Below, piece after piece: positions 34,062 through 45,429 of a stretch of DNA of 64,000 nucleotides. This DNA is from Hysterangium stoloniferum (lineage: Eukaryota > Basidiomycota > Agaricomycetes > Hysterangiales > Hysterangiaceae), in assembly GCA_015178975.1 (NCBI GenBank), contig WHVD01000024.1:248001-312000 (forward strand), written 5' to 3'. Under the pieces are notes generated by a model. It searched no databases. It was not told the DNA's origin and saw nothing but the letters and a program-made list of their open reading frames with translations. Position 1 is the stretch's first letter; each line of letters opens with the position of its first letter. The position numbers and the translations under genes were made by a program.

Positions 34062-35231
34062 GTGTCAACATTCACAACTTCGCAAAACATTGTCTGGAAC
34101 TTCTTGCACGCTGAGCGTTGCGAATCTGGTCAAATGGAAGGTAACTCGAACTTCGAGCAGTCGAGTCCCTTGGAAAGGCAAAATGCTCGCATCTTCATGA
34201 AGGATACTCTGGTCTTCCCGCTGAGACAAGTTATGCTCGAGCATCATGGCCAACTACTTTATTCGGAGCCTGTCAATGTGAAGTGGGGCTCCTACTACAC
34301 TTCTCGAGTTTCGAGGGATAAGGTTGTCGCCGCCACAAAGGATTACAAGGCAAGGTACCCATCCATGCCTACGAGAATAGCCATCTGGCTGGGAAGGTAC
34401 CATGGCATCATATCGGCACAGGACTTATTCACTTGGCCTGGAACTCTTGACGAGGTAACAAAGTCAATTCCAAAGTGGTCAAACGAAGTGATGTCCTTCC
34501 GAGAAAAGGGAATAGCGGGTATCAATATGGAATTGTTCATTCTGCTCTCCGATTTACTTTGTATGCATGATGATCTGCTACAGATTATGCATGTATTGCT
34601 CGGAGGGGACCACATTGTGCCAAGGGTTGATACGGATTTCATATACATTCAAACATTGAAGGAATCCATATACGGTAAACCCTCAAATGTGTGTTTCGCC
34701 TACTTTACCCTCAGATCAAGATTGATGCACAACCTGGAGAGATGTAACAAGATGATGGCGGAACTGCTCAGTGGATTTGATAAGCCAGAACAAATATCTT
34801 CATCCTCCAGCTCTGGTCCCTTTCACGAAGAATGTCCTGGAATCTATGCCAGATCAACTGCTGAAAAAGGACAGTTGTCTTTCTCGAATGTGTCTGCAGA
34901 AAAGATCACAGTCAAAGTCATCTCCAGTTCCCCATCATCCTCAGGTCAAAATTCGCAGTGTCCTGACGAATCTCGCCATCCATCACCTACCCATCCTATC
35001 CCATTTATTCCGCCAAGTGGACCCTCCAATAAGTTGTCCAATAACTCGAACGATTGGGACTGCAGTAAAGGCTTGGAAACTGGGGAGCAGAAATCAGATT
35101 ATGGTTTTGACGATAGAAAAGGCCCAGGACAGGACTCACCAGCCAAAAGCCTTCCCATGCAGACATCACTGAGAATTCATCGACATAAGCCCCTAATTCC
35201 AGAATGGGGGGCGCTGACAAAGTTTCTGTGA
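34062..35231 (+). CDS. Gag-like ORF1 of the 4.8-kb retroelement
   Basis: This open frame of up to 389 codons has no clear upstream ATG. The first in-frame Met codon is in MEGNSNFEQSS at about 34135. The first half contains a conserved stretch (VKWGSYYTSRVS, then MPTRIAIWLGRYHGI and DLF.WPGTL) and a segment LLGGDHIVPRVDTDF. The second half is Ser/Pro-rich and disordered (IPFIPPSGPSNKLSNNS). The same layout occurs in the reverse-strand ORF at 49911-51380, where it is followed by a Gypsy gag segment with PEYDG. I infer it is the N-terminal part of a retroelement gag polyprotein. The function of the conserved domain is not known to me. The frame is undamaged. Confidence 0.65.
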   Translation: MSTFTTSQNIVWNFLHAERCESGQMEGNSNFEQSSPLERQNARIFMKDTLVFPLRQVMLEHHGQLLYSEPVNVKWGSYYTSRVSRDKVVAATKDYKARYPSMPTRIAIWLGRYHGIISAQDLFTWPGTLDEVTKSIPKWSNEVMSFREKGIAGINMELFILLSDLLCMHDDLLQIMHVLLGGDHIVPRVDTDFIYIQTLKESIYGKPSNVCFAYFTLRSRLMHNLERCNKMMAELLSGFDKPEQISSSSSSGPFHEECPGIYARSTAEKGQLSFSNVSAEKITVKVISSSPSSSGQNSQCPDESRHPSPTHPIPFIPPSGPSNKLSNNSNDWDCSKGLETGEQKSDYGFDDRKGPGQDSPAKSLPMQTSLRIHRHKPLIPEWGALTKFL

Positions 35232-35499
35232 ATGGAAGGCAATCATGGACACACCGCGAAGGATACCCCTCGACAGACCAAGCCAAGGACAGATACATTT
35301 CCGTTCGACCCAGGACGCTCCCTCAAAAATTACGTCACATGGGGGACAATCGTTATGTTGCAAGACCATTCTGGAACAATGATATTGCAACAGGGGGGCA
35401 GTATAGGGGGTGTAGGAGAGGGCACATACGGGATCGTCACCTATGGCCTGCAAGAGCATGCTAACATCTGCATCACCAGTCTCGCCGATGGAACAGTCG

Positions 35500-36920
35500 A
35501 GAGCTGGGTGCAGTGCATGAGCATGTAGCTGCGTAGGTGTGCTGCGTAGGTGCAAGTGTATGGGTGTGGCATGTGGAAGTGGGGTGTGGCACATGGATGC
35601 AGGTGTGGCAGTGTGCAAATGACTGTGTCACCAGTCTCACCAAGGAAATGGTCGAGAGCCGGGTGCAGTGCATGAGCACATAGCTGCGCAGGTGTGCAAA
35701 CGAGTCGCACGGTGTGCAAGCACGCTGTGCGGGCACGCGAACACACCGTGTGGGTGCGCGAGTATGATGCGCAGGCACACAAGGACACCGCGCGGGCACA
35801 CAAGGACGCTGCGCGGGCACACAAGGACGCTGCGCGGGCACACAAGGATGCCGCGCGGGTACGCGACGGCGCGACTGCATGACAGCGCGATGGCGTGACT
35901 GCACGAGTGCGTGATGGTGCGAATACGCAAGTGCACCACGGTGCGACTATGCAAGTGCGCCATGGCACGACTACGCAAGTGCGGTCCATGTGTGTGGACG
36001 TGGAGCGTGTGTGTGGGGTGTAGATGTGGTGCGCGCGACGTGTGGATGGAGCGAGTGCGCGCGACGTGTGGATGGGGCGAGTGCGCATGGCGCATGGACG
36101 TGGTGCACGTGCATGGGGCGTAGATTGTGGTGCGCGTGCGTGGGGTGTGGACGAGGAGCGTTCGTGCGGCGCGTGGAGGCGTGTGGACGGGGAGCGTTCA
36201 CGCAGCACGTGGAGGCGCGTGGACGTGGAGCGTGCGCGCGGCATGTGGAGGTGTGTGGACATGGAGCGTGCGCGCGGCGTGTGAAGGCGCGGGTGCGCAG
36301 GTGCGGTGCGTTGGCGTGGTTTGAAGGCGTGAATGTGCGGGTGCGCAGGTGCGGCGCGTGGGCGTGGTTTGAAGATGCAAATGCGCGGGTGCACAGGTGC
36401 GACGTGTTGGCGTGGTTTGAAGGCGCGAATGCGCAGGTGGGCGTGGTTTGAAGACGCGGGTGCATGAGTGCACGGGTGTGCAGGTGTGGTGCGTGGGCAC
36501 AGTTTGAGAGCACGCAACTGCACTACAAGTGCGCACAACGGCGCTGCACAAGTGTGCGCAATGGTGCTGCACGAGTGCGCACAACGGCGCTGCACAAGTG
36601 CACGCAACCACGCTGCATGAGTACGCACAAGTGTGTGCAATGGCGCTGCACGAGTACACATGACGGCGCTGCACAAGTGCATGCAAGTGGACTGCGCGGG
36701 TGTGCAAGTGCACCGTGCAGGTACACAAGTATGCGACTGCGCTGCATGAGTGCGCGCAACCATGCCATCATGGTCAGTTCAGACGTATTGTTTGGAGGTA
36801 TTGGGGATAGCTGGAAAAGCAGGGCAGACAATGAGGATACTGCTGTTGAGAACTCACCATCCGGGGTGCAAAAGCACATTGTGCTGCATGAGTGCACTGT
36901 GCGGGTGCATAGTGCATGCT
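35500..36920. repeat. GC-rich alternating purine-pyrimidine minisatellite region
   Basis: About 1.4 kb is composed almost only of gtgcg, gcgcg, cacaagg, cgtgtgga and related short words in imperfect tandem units of about 18-60 bp. Examples are the cacaaggacgctgcgcggg series at 35780-35860 and gtggtttgaaggcg at 36315-36450. Long runs alternate purine and pyrimidine and are very rich in CpG. Both strands stay open for hundreds of codons, giving Ala/Arg/His/Cys/Thr-rich artefact ORFs. It lies inside the 4.8-kb retroelement. Confidence 0.9.
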
Positions 36921-38299
36921 AGGGTTCGAAAGGCGACTGGAACAATACATGTCAGTGCTAGGACTTACCTTACCCAGTCCTTTCAAACAATGAGGATATG
37001 AGGTCGACAGTAACACGAAACAGACTAAGGGACTGACTTCCAAAACTTGTGGACACATGTGGACACAAGGCCGTGTCACCTCACAACGAAGCCTTCATAC
37101 CGCCTTCTACTCTTAGCCTTTCCCTCTGCTAAGGCTTCGTACTGAAATAGTCGAAGCTCTGTTCTTCTAAGATTTTCAACTTACAGGTTCAGCACTCACT
37201 GTTCAACAAGGTCTTTCTTCATGGTTGAAGCTTCGCACTGAAATAGTCGAAGCTTTGCCTTTCTTGACCTTCGCGACTTTCAGGCTCAGTGTGCAACACT
37301 TTCTGATCAGCCACTCACAAATTCGGGTTCGGTGTGCGATGCCTTGCAACACTGCGCCCTGACAACTTCCTGCCAACACCTATGGACCCTTTCCCCTCCA
37401 CCCCTCTACTTTACTTTCGTTGGTGGTCGACTAGCTATAAAAAGTTCAATAGCTCGCAGGGCAATACCTAGGTCAGATACGTCTGGACAGAACTATTCGG
37501 TCCAACCTCAGTGCTGTATTTGAGTCCATCATCACAATTGTACTGAACTCAGTCAATTTCATGATTTTTTCTTTTTCCTCCGGACTCGCCTGCCTACTTG
37601 AAGCATTACTGGACACTTTCTAGACCTGCCATGGGCTAGACCTTTCGGGAACACAGACTGCAACCTAACTGTGCACAATAATGGTTAATTTGCAAGATCG
37701 TGGTGGAATCACAATATCGCAAAGTGGGGGGCGGTATAGGGGGTATAGGGTATACATCCTGGCATGCTGCTAGGTCCCATATACTAGCAGCATGGAAAGA
37801 TCCTAATCCCGAGTCTTACACTATCTCGCCACAGCAAAGCATCATAAACCTCCTTCGGTACTCAGTTAAGGAGGAGGAGATTCCAATGGACTCTAATGAT
37901 AGCTTACCCTCCTAACCCCAAGATGCACTGCCCAACGAGTTACATGACAGTCTGTCTGCCTACAGGACATCTACTATGAGGAATGCCTCGTGTCCTGGAA
38001 GGAGACAATGTGGCAGTGTCTAGAAGGCTATCAAGTAGTCCATTTGCTGTTCGAGGACTGAAGGAGTGCTCGACTAGGGACTGAAGGAAAAGAATGGATC
38101 TATTTTTTTTCCCCTTCCCTTCCCTCCCTTTTTCCACATCGACATATCATCCCTCACCACCCCTAAACTCACCAACCTCTCTTCAAATACTGGGGTCTTG
38201 GCACCTTGCAGTTTGGGGGGCTCCACACAAGACACCTGGGGGGCATCCCCAAAGCTTTCCAGAACTTCGTATAGCACATCCCTTCGAACTGGGGGGCAC

Positions 38300-38773
38300 T
38301 GTGAGGAGTATGCTTTTACCACAGTTTCATTGTGGTAAAACACTCCTTTTATTTCATTTATATTTTACATATTCTATTCATATTTTACTATCTTTCACAT
38401 TCTTCGAATATCGCATATTTCATTAGTTCGAAGCATTGTGTATACTTGTGGGTGCACTCAGCACCAATTAGGACTCAGACACACTTTAACCCAAGAACCA
38501 CCACTCGTAAGACACAAACTAGGTCTACTACGAGCGGTGATCAGGGTAACGTGTCAGCTACTACATAAGTAGCAATATCTGAACTACTAAACACTTCTGG
38601 CCTCGAACTGTAATAGTCAAGGCCTCCACTCAAACCATCGCACTCATTGACTCCTTCGTCATCTCATGCTCTTTCTCTCACTTTCTCTTATATTGCACCG
38701 AATAGGTCAATATCCTTCCTTTCTACTCATTTCTTCGTATATAGAACGGTCAGAACTTCCGCCACTCTTCACA
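38300..38773 (+). mobile_element. 3' LTR of the 4.8-kb retroelement
   Basis: This 474-bp LTR starts TGTGAGGAGTATGC and ends GCCACTCTTCACA. Near its start is a hairpin, ttttaccaca-N7-tgtggtaaaa, with a 10-bp stem. It ends with the same 12 bp as the LTR at 51451-52041 read on the minus strand. A G-rich tract precedes it, as expected of a polypurine tract. Confidence 0.85.
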
Positions 38774-39089
38774 GATTGATTCACAATACAAATACCAGAG
38801 ATCAGACAATTCTCAAACAATTACCCAATATAGTACAGCATCCTACCTTGAACTTGACATTGGCTTATGTAATTTGAATCCAAATTGGTGGAATAATAAA
38901 TAAAATAAAATAATCACTCATTGGAACAATTTTTTGACCCTCTATTATTTTGACAGAGAAGCTACTATTTCAGTAAAAATATAAGTTCTAAACCACTTTG
39001 GGGAATAATAAACATGTCATGTGACTTTTTTTATATCTGTTTGACATATTGACAGTTGGTTCAACCACTCCTGAGTCTTTACCACTACC

Positions 39090-39830
39090 ATGAAAGCTAT
39101 TTCTGCTGCTCAGCACTTTACTATTATCTTTATTCTTCAAGAGGGGTATTCCTACACCCAAATCCAGACTAAAACTGGCTTAGGAAGGGCTACAATCAAC
39201 AGGATCAAGGCTGAAGTACTTACAGATAAAGAAAACAACCTAGCTGGCCATCCTTCTAAGCTTACTTCAATTGTCCACTAAATTAGCTCTGGAAACCTTG
39301 ACAATGTTGTTCAAGCTACCCAATTCATTAATTATCTTATCTCCAACTTTGTCACTTTCCAAACTGTCAGGAATGTATTCAAGAAAAATGGTCTTTACTC
39401 TGCAATAAAGAACAAAGTATCCATGTTGATGAGTCTTAGAAAACTCATCATCAGAAGTGACTTGAACAACAACACCAACTGTCAAGTATGGAGGAGGAAA
39501 TAATCTCATGGTATGGGGCTCTATGGAGTGGAATGGTGTGGGAAGGTTTGCGAAGGTTCAGGGAACAATGGATGCTGGTCAGTATGTGGAGATTTTGGAG
39601 GATGGAGTGGTAGAAAGCTTTGGAATGCTAGAAATGGAGGGGGGCAAACATTACTTTCAACAGGACACAAAACATACTGTACATCTAGAAAGGCCAAACA
39701 GTGGTTTGAAGACAATGTCATTCAAGTACTATCCTGGCCTGCCTAGTCCCCTGATCTAAATCCCATTGAATACCTTTGAGAATATCTCAAGCATCACCTG
39801 CAATAATATAGCTTTTATGGTGGTAGGAAA
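39090..39830 (+). pseudogene. Decayed Tc1 transposase (element A)
   Basis: The N-terminal helix-turn-helix is visible (SAAQHFTIIFILQEGYSYTQI, the TGLGRATINRI turn). A stop follows at about 39279. Further fragments in shifting frames give the second Asp region (FQQDTKHTV) and the Glu region (SPDLNPIEYL). The part with the first catalytic Asp seems to be missing. Active members cut and paste the element at TA sites, and this copy has several stops and shifts. Confidence 0.75.
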
Positions 39831-40172
39831 GGCTAAGAAGTGTGTCAACATGTCAAACAGATGTAAACAAAGTCACATGACATGTTTATTATTCTCACAA
39901 GTGGTTTAGACTTATATTTTTACTGAAATAGTAGCTTTTCTGTCAAAATAATAGAGGGTCAAAAAATTGTTCCAATGAGTGAATATTTTGTTTTATTTAT
40001 TATTCCACCAATTTGGATTCAAATTACATAAGCCAAGTGTCAAGTTCAAGCTAGGATGCTGTACTATATTGGGTAATTGTTTGAGAATTGTCTGATCTCT
40101 GGTATTTGTATTGTGAATCAATATTTCCAAAACAACAAAACATTGGAATGATTATTTGAGCCACTGTATGTA

Positions 40173-41788
40173 CAGTAGGCAACAAAACCCTTAGAATGTT
40201 TTGCACTTTTTGAAAGACATGGCTATTCCTCCAGAAATAAATTCTGTAAATTGCTGAAAATATTATGTAATATACTTCAACATCATATCTTCCAGAAATA
40301 CACAGCCACAAGGCACCATGTCCTTATTTGGTAAGTCCACATCACACACAAACCAATAGCTCATTGTAAGGGTTTTGTTGCACACTATTTTGAGACTATT
40401 ATTACAAGAAATTAGCATTTAGTATGGCCCCCCTTTGCTCTAATCACTGCTGCAAGTCTTCTAGGCATACTCTCAATAAGCTTCTGATACTCCTCCTTTG
40501 GAATCTCTTCCCACACCTTCTGCACCCTCTCCCACAGTTCATGAACACTATTTGCAGGCTGTTCATACTCCCCCAGCTTCTTTTTGACATGATTCCACAG
40601 ATGTTCAATAGTATTCATGTCAGGAGATTGTGCAGGCCAGTTGAGGACTGTAACATCATGGTCAGTGAACCATTTCTGGGCCTTTTTGCTGGTGTGTTTA
40701 GGGTCATTGTCTTGTTGAAACACAATGTCAGCCACTGTTTTGTTGTAATATTTGAGGGTTTGCTGGAGTTCATCATCCAGGATCTCCACATAAAGCTCAG
40801 CATCCATCCTCCCATCAATTTTGGTTGCAAACCCAACCCCATCCCAGCCCATGCATCTCCACACCATCAGGTTTCCTCCTCTGGCCGGAGGCAGAGAAAC
40901 TTGACTGTTCCCTCTACTAACCTATCATTTAACCCCTCACCCACATTTTTCCACATATATTTCCTTCCATCTGATCCCAGCCTATTAATCTTAGTCTCAT
41001 CAGACCATATGACCCTCTTCCAGTCCTCCAGGGTCCATTCCAAATGCCTTTCTGCAAACTCCAATCAAGATTTCTGATGATGAGGTTTGAGAAGTGGCCT
41101 TTTTCTCTTTACCACAGCCCTCATGCCTATGGTTTTGAGGTGGCAACACACTGTTTGTGAAGTAATAGGAGTGTTGATGATGTCTATAAGTTTCTTGGTT
41201 GCCTGTGTGGCATTATCAACCTTCCCCATGCAAATTATTCTTCTAGCATAGGCAATATTGGCTGTGGTAAGCTTTGTAGGACGGCCACCAGAGCATTTGG
41301 GGAGGTCAGGGGGATGCTCAGAGTGAATACGACTGATGGTGGCACTGCTGAGATGAGTTTGGTAACATATTTGAGCTCCAGAAATGCCAGAGTCAAGTAG
41401 AGTAAGAACATGTTGGATTTGGCTGGAGGAGAGCTTTTTCATTGTGAGTTGGGTGATTGTGGGATTCCAACTGGTTGCTTTCATCTTATATACATTGAGG
41501 AAGAGTGGTCACATGACTTTGTTGAACTTTATAAACAAAGTCATATGACTAGGACCCATTTTGAACTGTAAAAATGTGTGCAACAAAACCCTTACAATGA
41601 GCTATTGGTTTGTGTGTGATGTGGACTTACCAAATAAGGATGTGGTGTCTTGCAGCTATGCATTTCTGGAAGGTATGATGTTGAAGTATATTACATAATA
41701 TTTTCGGCATTGTACAGAATTTATTTCTGGAGGAATAGCCATGTCTTTCAAAAAGTACAAAACATTGTAAGGGTTTTGTTGCCTACTG
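40173..41788 (-). mobile_element. Tc1/mariner element B with long terminal inverted repeats
   Basis: The ends CAGTAGGCAACAAAACCCTTA and complement are flanked by TA at 40171-40172 and 41789-41790. Length is 1,616 bp. The inverted repeats extend for about 200 bp (through 'gctcattgtaagggttttgttgc' on both sides), far longer than classical mariner ends. It is separated from element A by only six bases, including both TA sites. The transposase is on the minus strand. Confidence 0.92.
40412..41484 (-). pseudogene. Tc1-type DD34E transposase, one stop and one frameshift
   Basis: Reading leftward from 41484: a helix-turn-helix pair (LSSSQIQHVLTLLDSG, then GGRPTKLTTAN), an in-frame TGA at 41065-41067 where relatives have Arg (so probably CGA to TGA), the first catalytic Asp in WSDETKI, and a one-base shift near 40,890. 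Then come the second Asp in FQQDNDPKHTS and the Glu in MNTIEHLWN, 34 residues apart. The fold and triad fit Tc1 transposases, which act on the terminal inverted repeats. Only two lesions separate this from an intact gene. The stop fits CpG deamination. Confidence 0.9.
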
Positions 41789-42238
41789 TATATGGGTCTT
41801 CCATCTCATCTAAAGGATGACATCTGCAAAGAAGGAAAGCTGAAAACTCTCCAACTCATGCAGATGAAAACTCAGACATCCAATGCCCACTATTGGGAAC
41901 ATAAAGTGGAGGTTTCCCAAGAAAATCTGATGGAGTGCTCTTAAAACAATAATGCATCATCTAGCAAGTCTTCTGGCAATAACTCTGGCAATAACTCTGG
42001 CAATAACTCCAGCAACTCTGGCAATAATACTGGCAAATCAAATTCTGATCAGAAGAAGGACAAGAAATCCAACAAGGAAAAACAGTCAATGTAATCCCAT
42101 CGTCAAATGGGATCACTGGGTCCGGTCACATGGGTTGATAGGACCACGGTGTATTGCTCGATGAACTAGTGGGCAGTGTACATGGCAGGCAGTGTACAGT
42201 AAGTCTAAAGAGATGGAAAACTACCTAGACTATATATA

Positions 42239-43092
42239 CAGTGACCCAAAAAAGCATCTGGATGTTTGGTGAAATTGGAAAGATGGGTTTACAGCTCCAG
42301 AAATAAAATAGATAAAATTCTGAATAAATCAGAGGTAAGAGGTATACATCTGACCTACATGATGACATAAGCATTACATCATAGCTTTCCTTATCAAGAA
42401 AGTAGGAAATTAATAATGGACATGGTGCATCCGGACACTTTTTTTGCTCTTGTAATTAATTACTAGTTTTCACCACAGCCTTCAAATTCTCTTTTTTCAA
42501 TGCATTTCTAATTGTCTGTGTGCAGACATTGAGGGAGAGGTGGGACTTGGCTTGGGAGGCATTATCAACCTGTCCAGAGGTGATAGAACGAGCCAGGTGG
42601 TGATGATCCCTGGGGGAGAGTTTGGGAGGACAACCTCTAGAAGGTGTTGGAAGTGGACCAGGGAGTTGGGAACGAATTTCTGATACTGTAGAGTGCCCAA
42701 TATGAAATGACAGAGAGCCTTGTTTCAGTAGAGTGCTTCTTCATCATGTGGTGGGGGGGTGAATTGAGGCAAAGGTTCATGTAAATGTGTTATTTAAACA
42801 TGTGGTCACATGACATTGTTGAACCTGACCAGAAATTCCCACAGTTATATGAACCTTAGTTGAGTTTCATGTATCAGTGACAGAGCAAAAAAAATGTCTG
42901 GATGCACCATGTCCATTGTTCATTTCCTACTTCCCTGATAAGGAAAACTATGATGTCATGCTTATGTCATCATGTAGGTCAGATGTATACCTCTTACCTC
43001 TGATTTATTCAGAATTTTGTCTATTTTATTTCTGGAGCTGCAAACCCATCTTTCCAATTTCACCAAACATCCGGATGCTTTTTGGGTCACTG
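42239..43092 (-). mobile_element. Tc1-derived deletion element C with about 200-bp inverted repeats
   Basis: The ends are CAGTGACCCAAAAAAGC and GCTTTTTGGGTCACTG, flanked by TA (42237-42238 and 43093-43094). Inverted repeats of about 200 bp include the segment 'aggtaagaggtatacatctgacctac'. The 854-bp element keeps only the DNA-binding part of a transposase on the minus strand (GHSTVSEI near 42690, then GCPPKLSPRDHHHLAR and VCTQTIRNALKKENLKAVVK). The DDE catalytic part is absent, so it could only move in trans. Confidence 0.88.
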
Positions 43093-43157
43093 TATGTGCT
43101 ACAAACAAAAAAGATGGAACAATAAGGACGGAACAATAAGAATGGAACAAAAGGAAA

Positions 43158-44169
43158 ATGCATGAGACTGGGGCACCAGGCTTACAGTCAACTTCCAATA
43201 AACCCAACATTTCCCATTTGTTGGATTCTGATGGTAAACTCACCCTGAAGGAGAAACAACGACACATGGATGATAACAATCTCTGCCTTTTCTGCAGGAA
43301 AGGCAGACACAAGGTTTCCAACTGCACTGTTACATCAAGCTCTTCCAAAGCTCATGTTGCAACTTCCACTATGACTTCAATGTCCAAGGAAAAACCCACC
43401 ATGGAGCCAAAAAAAAGAGTAAGCAACCCTCCAGAATCTGCATGGACAGAGGGTTGCATTGATGCCCTCTGTGTATCTGAGATTATCCATCTCAACACAA
43501 CCACACTCTCTAATCCCAACTCATTATTTGTAAAACTTGTTGCTGACCTTCTTGGAAATTTAGTGTTCTGAGCTCTGATAGATTCTGGCTCCATGCACTG
43601 TTTTGTAGATACCATCTTTGCCATGAAACATAATCTGAAACTCCATTCCATTCCCACAATTTCCTTGTGTCTGTTTGATGGCACTAGCAACATGGCAATT
43701 ACTCAAGCCTGTGATATGTCTATCCTGTTCCCATGTGGAACATCCCAAATGGTTACTTTTTTCATAACACAGTTGGACTCTAGCTGTTCAGTTGTTCTTG
43801 GATACAACTGGCTCACCCAATATAATCCATTGATTGACTGGGTATTGGGCAGTATTAATTTCTGGATTCTCAACACTTCTGTTCCTCCTACAGCATCTAA
43901 TCTGGCCAGAGCCTCTTTGGTCTCAATGGCAATTCCAGCTTCTAACAAGGCCTCTGAACCTCCAAAAATCTCTATTATCAATGCTGTGGCATTTGTTAGG
44001 GTAAGTAAACTGGACAGATCACAGTGTTTTGTGATCAGCTTAAAAGCTGATGAAGTATCTGGATGTTTTGCAACTCCAGAATTATCTGAGCTAAAAGCCA
44101 ACCTGGAAGGAGTTCCTGAAAAATACCATGATTTTGCAGATATTTTCAGTAAGCAGAAAGCTGACCGGC
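43158..44169 (+). pseudogene. Gypsy gag end and protease relic
   Basis: Two frames are separated by a TGA at about 43570. The first has a CX2CX4HX4C knuckle (CLFCRKGRHKVSNC). The second starts at the retropepsin motif LIDSGS and continues through [17 protein letters not shown] to [18 protein letters not shown], the linker before RT. RT itself is missing because the next LTR begins at 44170. The frame stays open for over 190 codons here, but the element as a whole is dead. Confidence 0.85.
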
Positions 44170-45429
44170 TGTTACGACCGTATTGTAACCCCATCACAAA
44201 CTGATGGTCCCTGACAATACAATTGTTTGCCTGCATTTCAAATCACAAGTCAATTCATCATATCAGCAACTGTCAGTATACTGACACTGACATATCCTTT
44301 CACAGCAATCAAACCCCATTTACGCCCCTGTCAAGTTATACTTGTACCATCTGGTTATGCTTTGATATGTCCCTTTTTATTATGTTGATACATTCCACTC
44401 TATGTTTCACATATGCCTGTATATACTTGTAGCTCTTGGACTATTTCCTTTTCTCATAATTCCACTCTCAGTTAATCACGGCCTCTGATTATATTGTAAC
44501 CCTCTAATTTCTAATCAAGTTTATTTGTCACTAGTTGGACATTTCCACTCTTACCTTAGTTAGTATTTCGAGATGCCAGTAATTAGTATTTAAGTCCTAC
44601 TGTAATGTAGCTACAAGTCAATCAGAATATTGACTCAGAACACTTGTATACCTCTCTCATAGTCCCGCTCTAAGTATCCCACTCCCACCTTTGCTTGCAC
44701 TCGCTCACTCTCGGTCTCTGACCCTACAACCCCCAACTATCCTTCAGTTTCCAATTGGTGATTTACCAAGAGGATTATTCGATAGGACTTAGTTTTCTGC
44801 CTGCCCAAAATTTAAGGACACCCAATGGTAACTTGTGAGGGTGCAGCACATAAGCTGAATGTGATGTATTAGCCTTATTTTAATACTATTTTCTAAAGGA
44901 GTCCAGTGCTCTATCAAAATGTGCAAATACTCAATTCACTGCAAGGTAAAATAATTTAAGTATTTGATATTAATCAGTGGCAGCCTAAATAGACTTAGAA
45001 CCCCTGAAGTCAAGAGTTTACTTGAATATATGCACCCTACTTTGCAAAGAAGGTTTTGAGAACTGCTTGTGCAAGCTTGTTCTTTTTCTGTGAAAATATA
45101 TACTTAAAATATGAATAACAATTCACTGATTCAGAATCTAGATTCAACTTCGATTCTAGCTAGTTTATATATATATTATACTATTTATCAAACAGTAAAA
45201 ATATTTATAAACAGGTCAAAAGATTAGATATAGAATAAAACACTATTTGGCTAATATATGCTTTATTTACACTAACCTACAGTGTCTACTGTGATACTAA
45301 CTTATCAGGATCTTGATGTAGTCTTAGGATCTTGCAAGGATATTCTCAGTATTTATTTATGTGAATATGCTTTACTGATTCACAATAAATGAGCAATGGA
45401 ACAAGGGATTATTTGCAATGTAATAAACA

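Larger units (their letters stand above)
33972..38773 (+). mobile_element. 4.8-kb LTR retroelement lacking RT, 5' LTR collapsed
   Basis: The element is bounded by a perfect 5-bp duplication gattg (33967-33971 and 38774-38778). Its ends are TGTGAAGAGTGG and CCACTCTTCACA. A 474-bp 3' LTR (38300-38773) starts TGTGAGGAGT just after a G-rich tract (ggggggcac). On the left only about 9-11 bp of LTR remain before TGGTGATCCGGGC, which in the related element at 51.4 kb lies just inside the LTR. An LTR-internal deletion is the simplest explanation. It encodes one gag-like ORF but no protease, RT or integrase, so it is non-autonomous. CpG is abundant, in sharp contrast to the Tc1 it interrupts, so it is younger. 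Confidence 0.88.
33924..40166 (+). mobile_element. Tc1/mariner element A, itself split by a retroelement
   Basis: The ends are CAGTGGCTCAAA and its complement, flanked by TA (33922-33923 and 40167-40168). The terminal inverted repeats are several hundred bp long. The left repeat is cut after about 45 bp by the 33972-38773 insertion and resumes at 38774. Without that insertion and its duplicated 5 bp the element is about 1.44 kb, a usual Tc1 size. It carries a decayed transposase at 39090-39830. Confidence 0.9.
33849..44169 (+). mobile_element. Old Gypsy gag-protease copy, shattered by nested insertions
   Basis: Pieces of one gag-protease region can be followed across the nest. The gag frame before the first Tc1 (CGWDDSTLRHHF, up to 33921) continues after the second Tc1 at 41791 (MGLPSHLKDD). 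It runs on to an Asn/Ser-rich linker at 42000-42090 and, after the third Tc1, to a CCHC knuckle (CLFCRKGRHKVSNC, about 43285) and a protease ([10 protein letters not shown], about 43574). It ends at FSKQKADRL, where an LTR starts at 44170. The gag junction aligns with the homologous gag of the 46.8-49.6 kb element (CNWGDLALCYPFYSSLPSHL). The copy is heavily CpG-depleted. Confidence 0.85.

Noticed and set aside
35441..36763. 440-codon minus-strand ORF rich in Ala, His, Thr, Arg and Cys
   Set aside because: It arises from the GC-rich minisatellite, which is open in several frames on both strands. The composition follows the repeat words.
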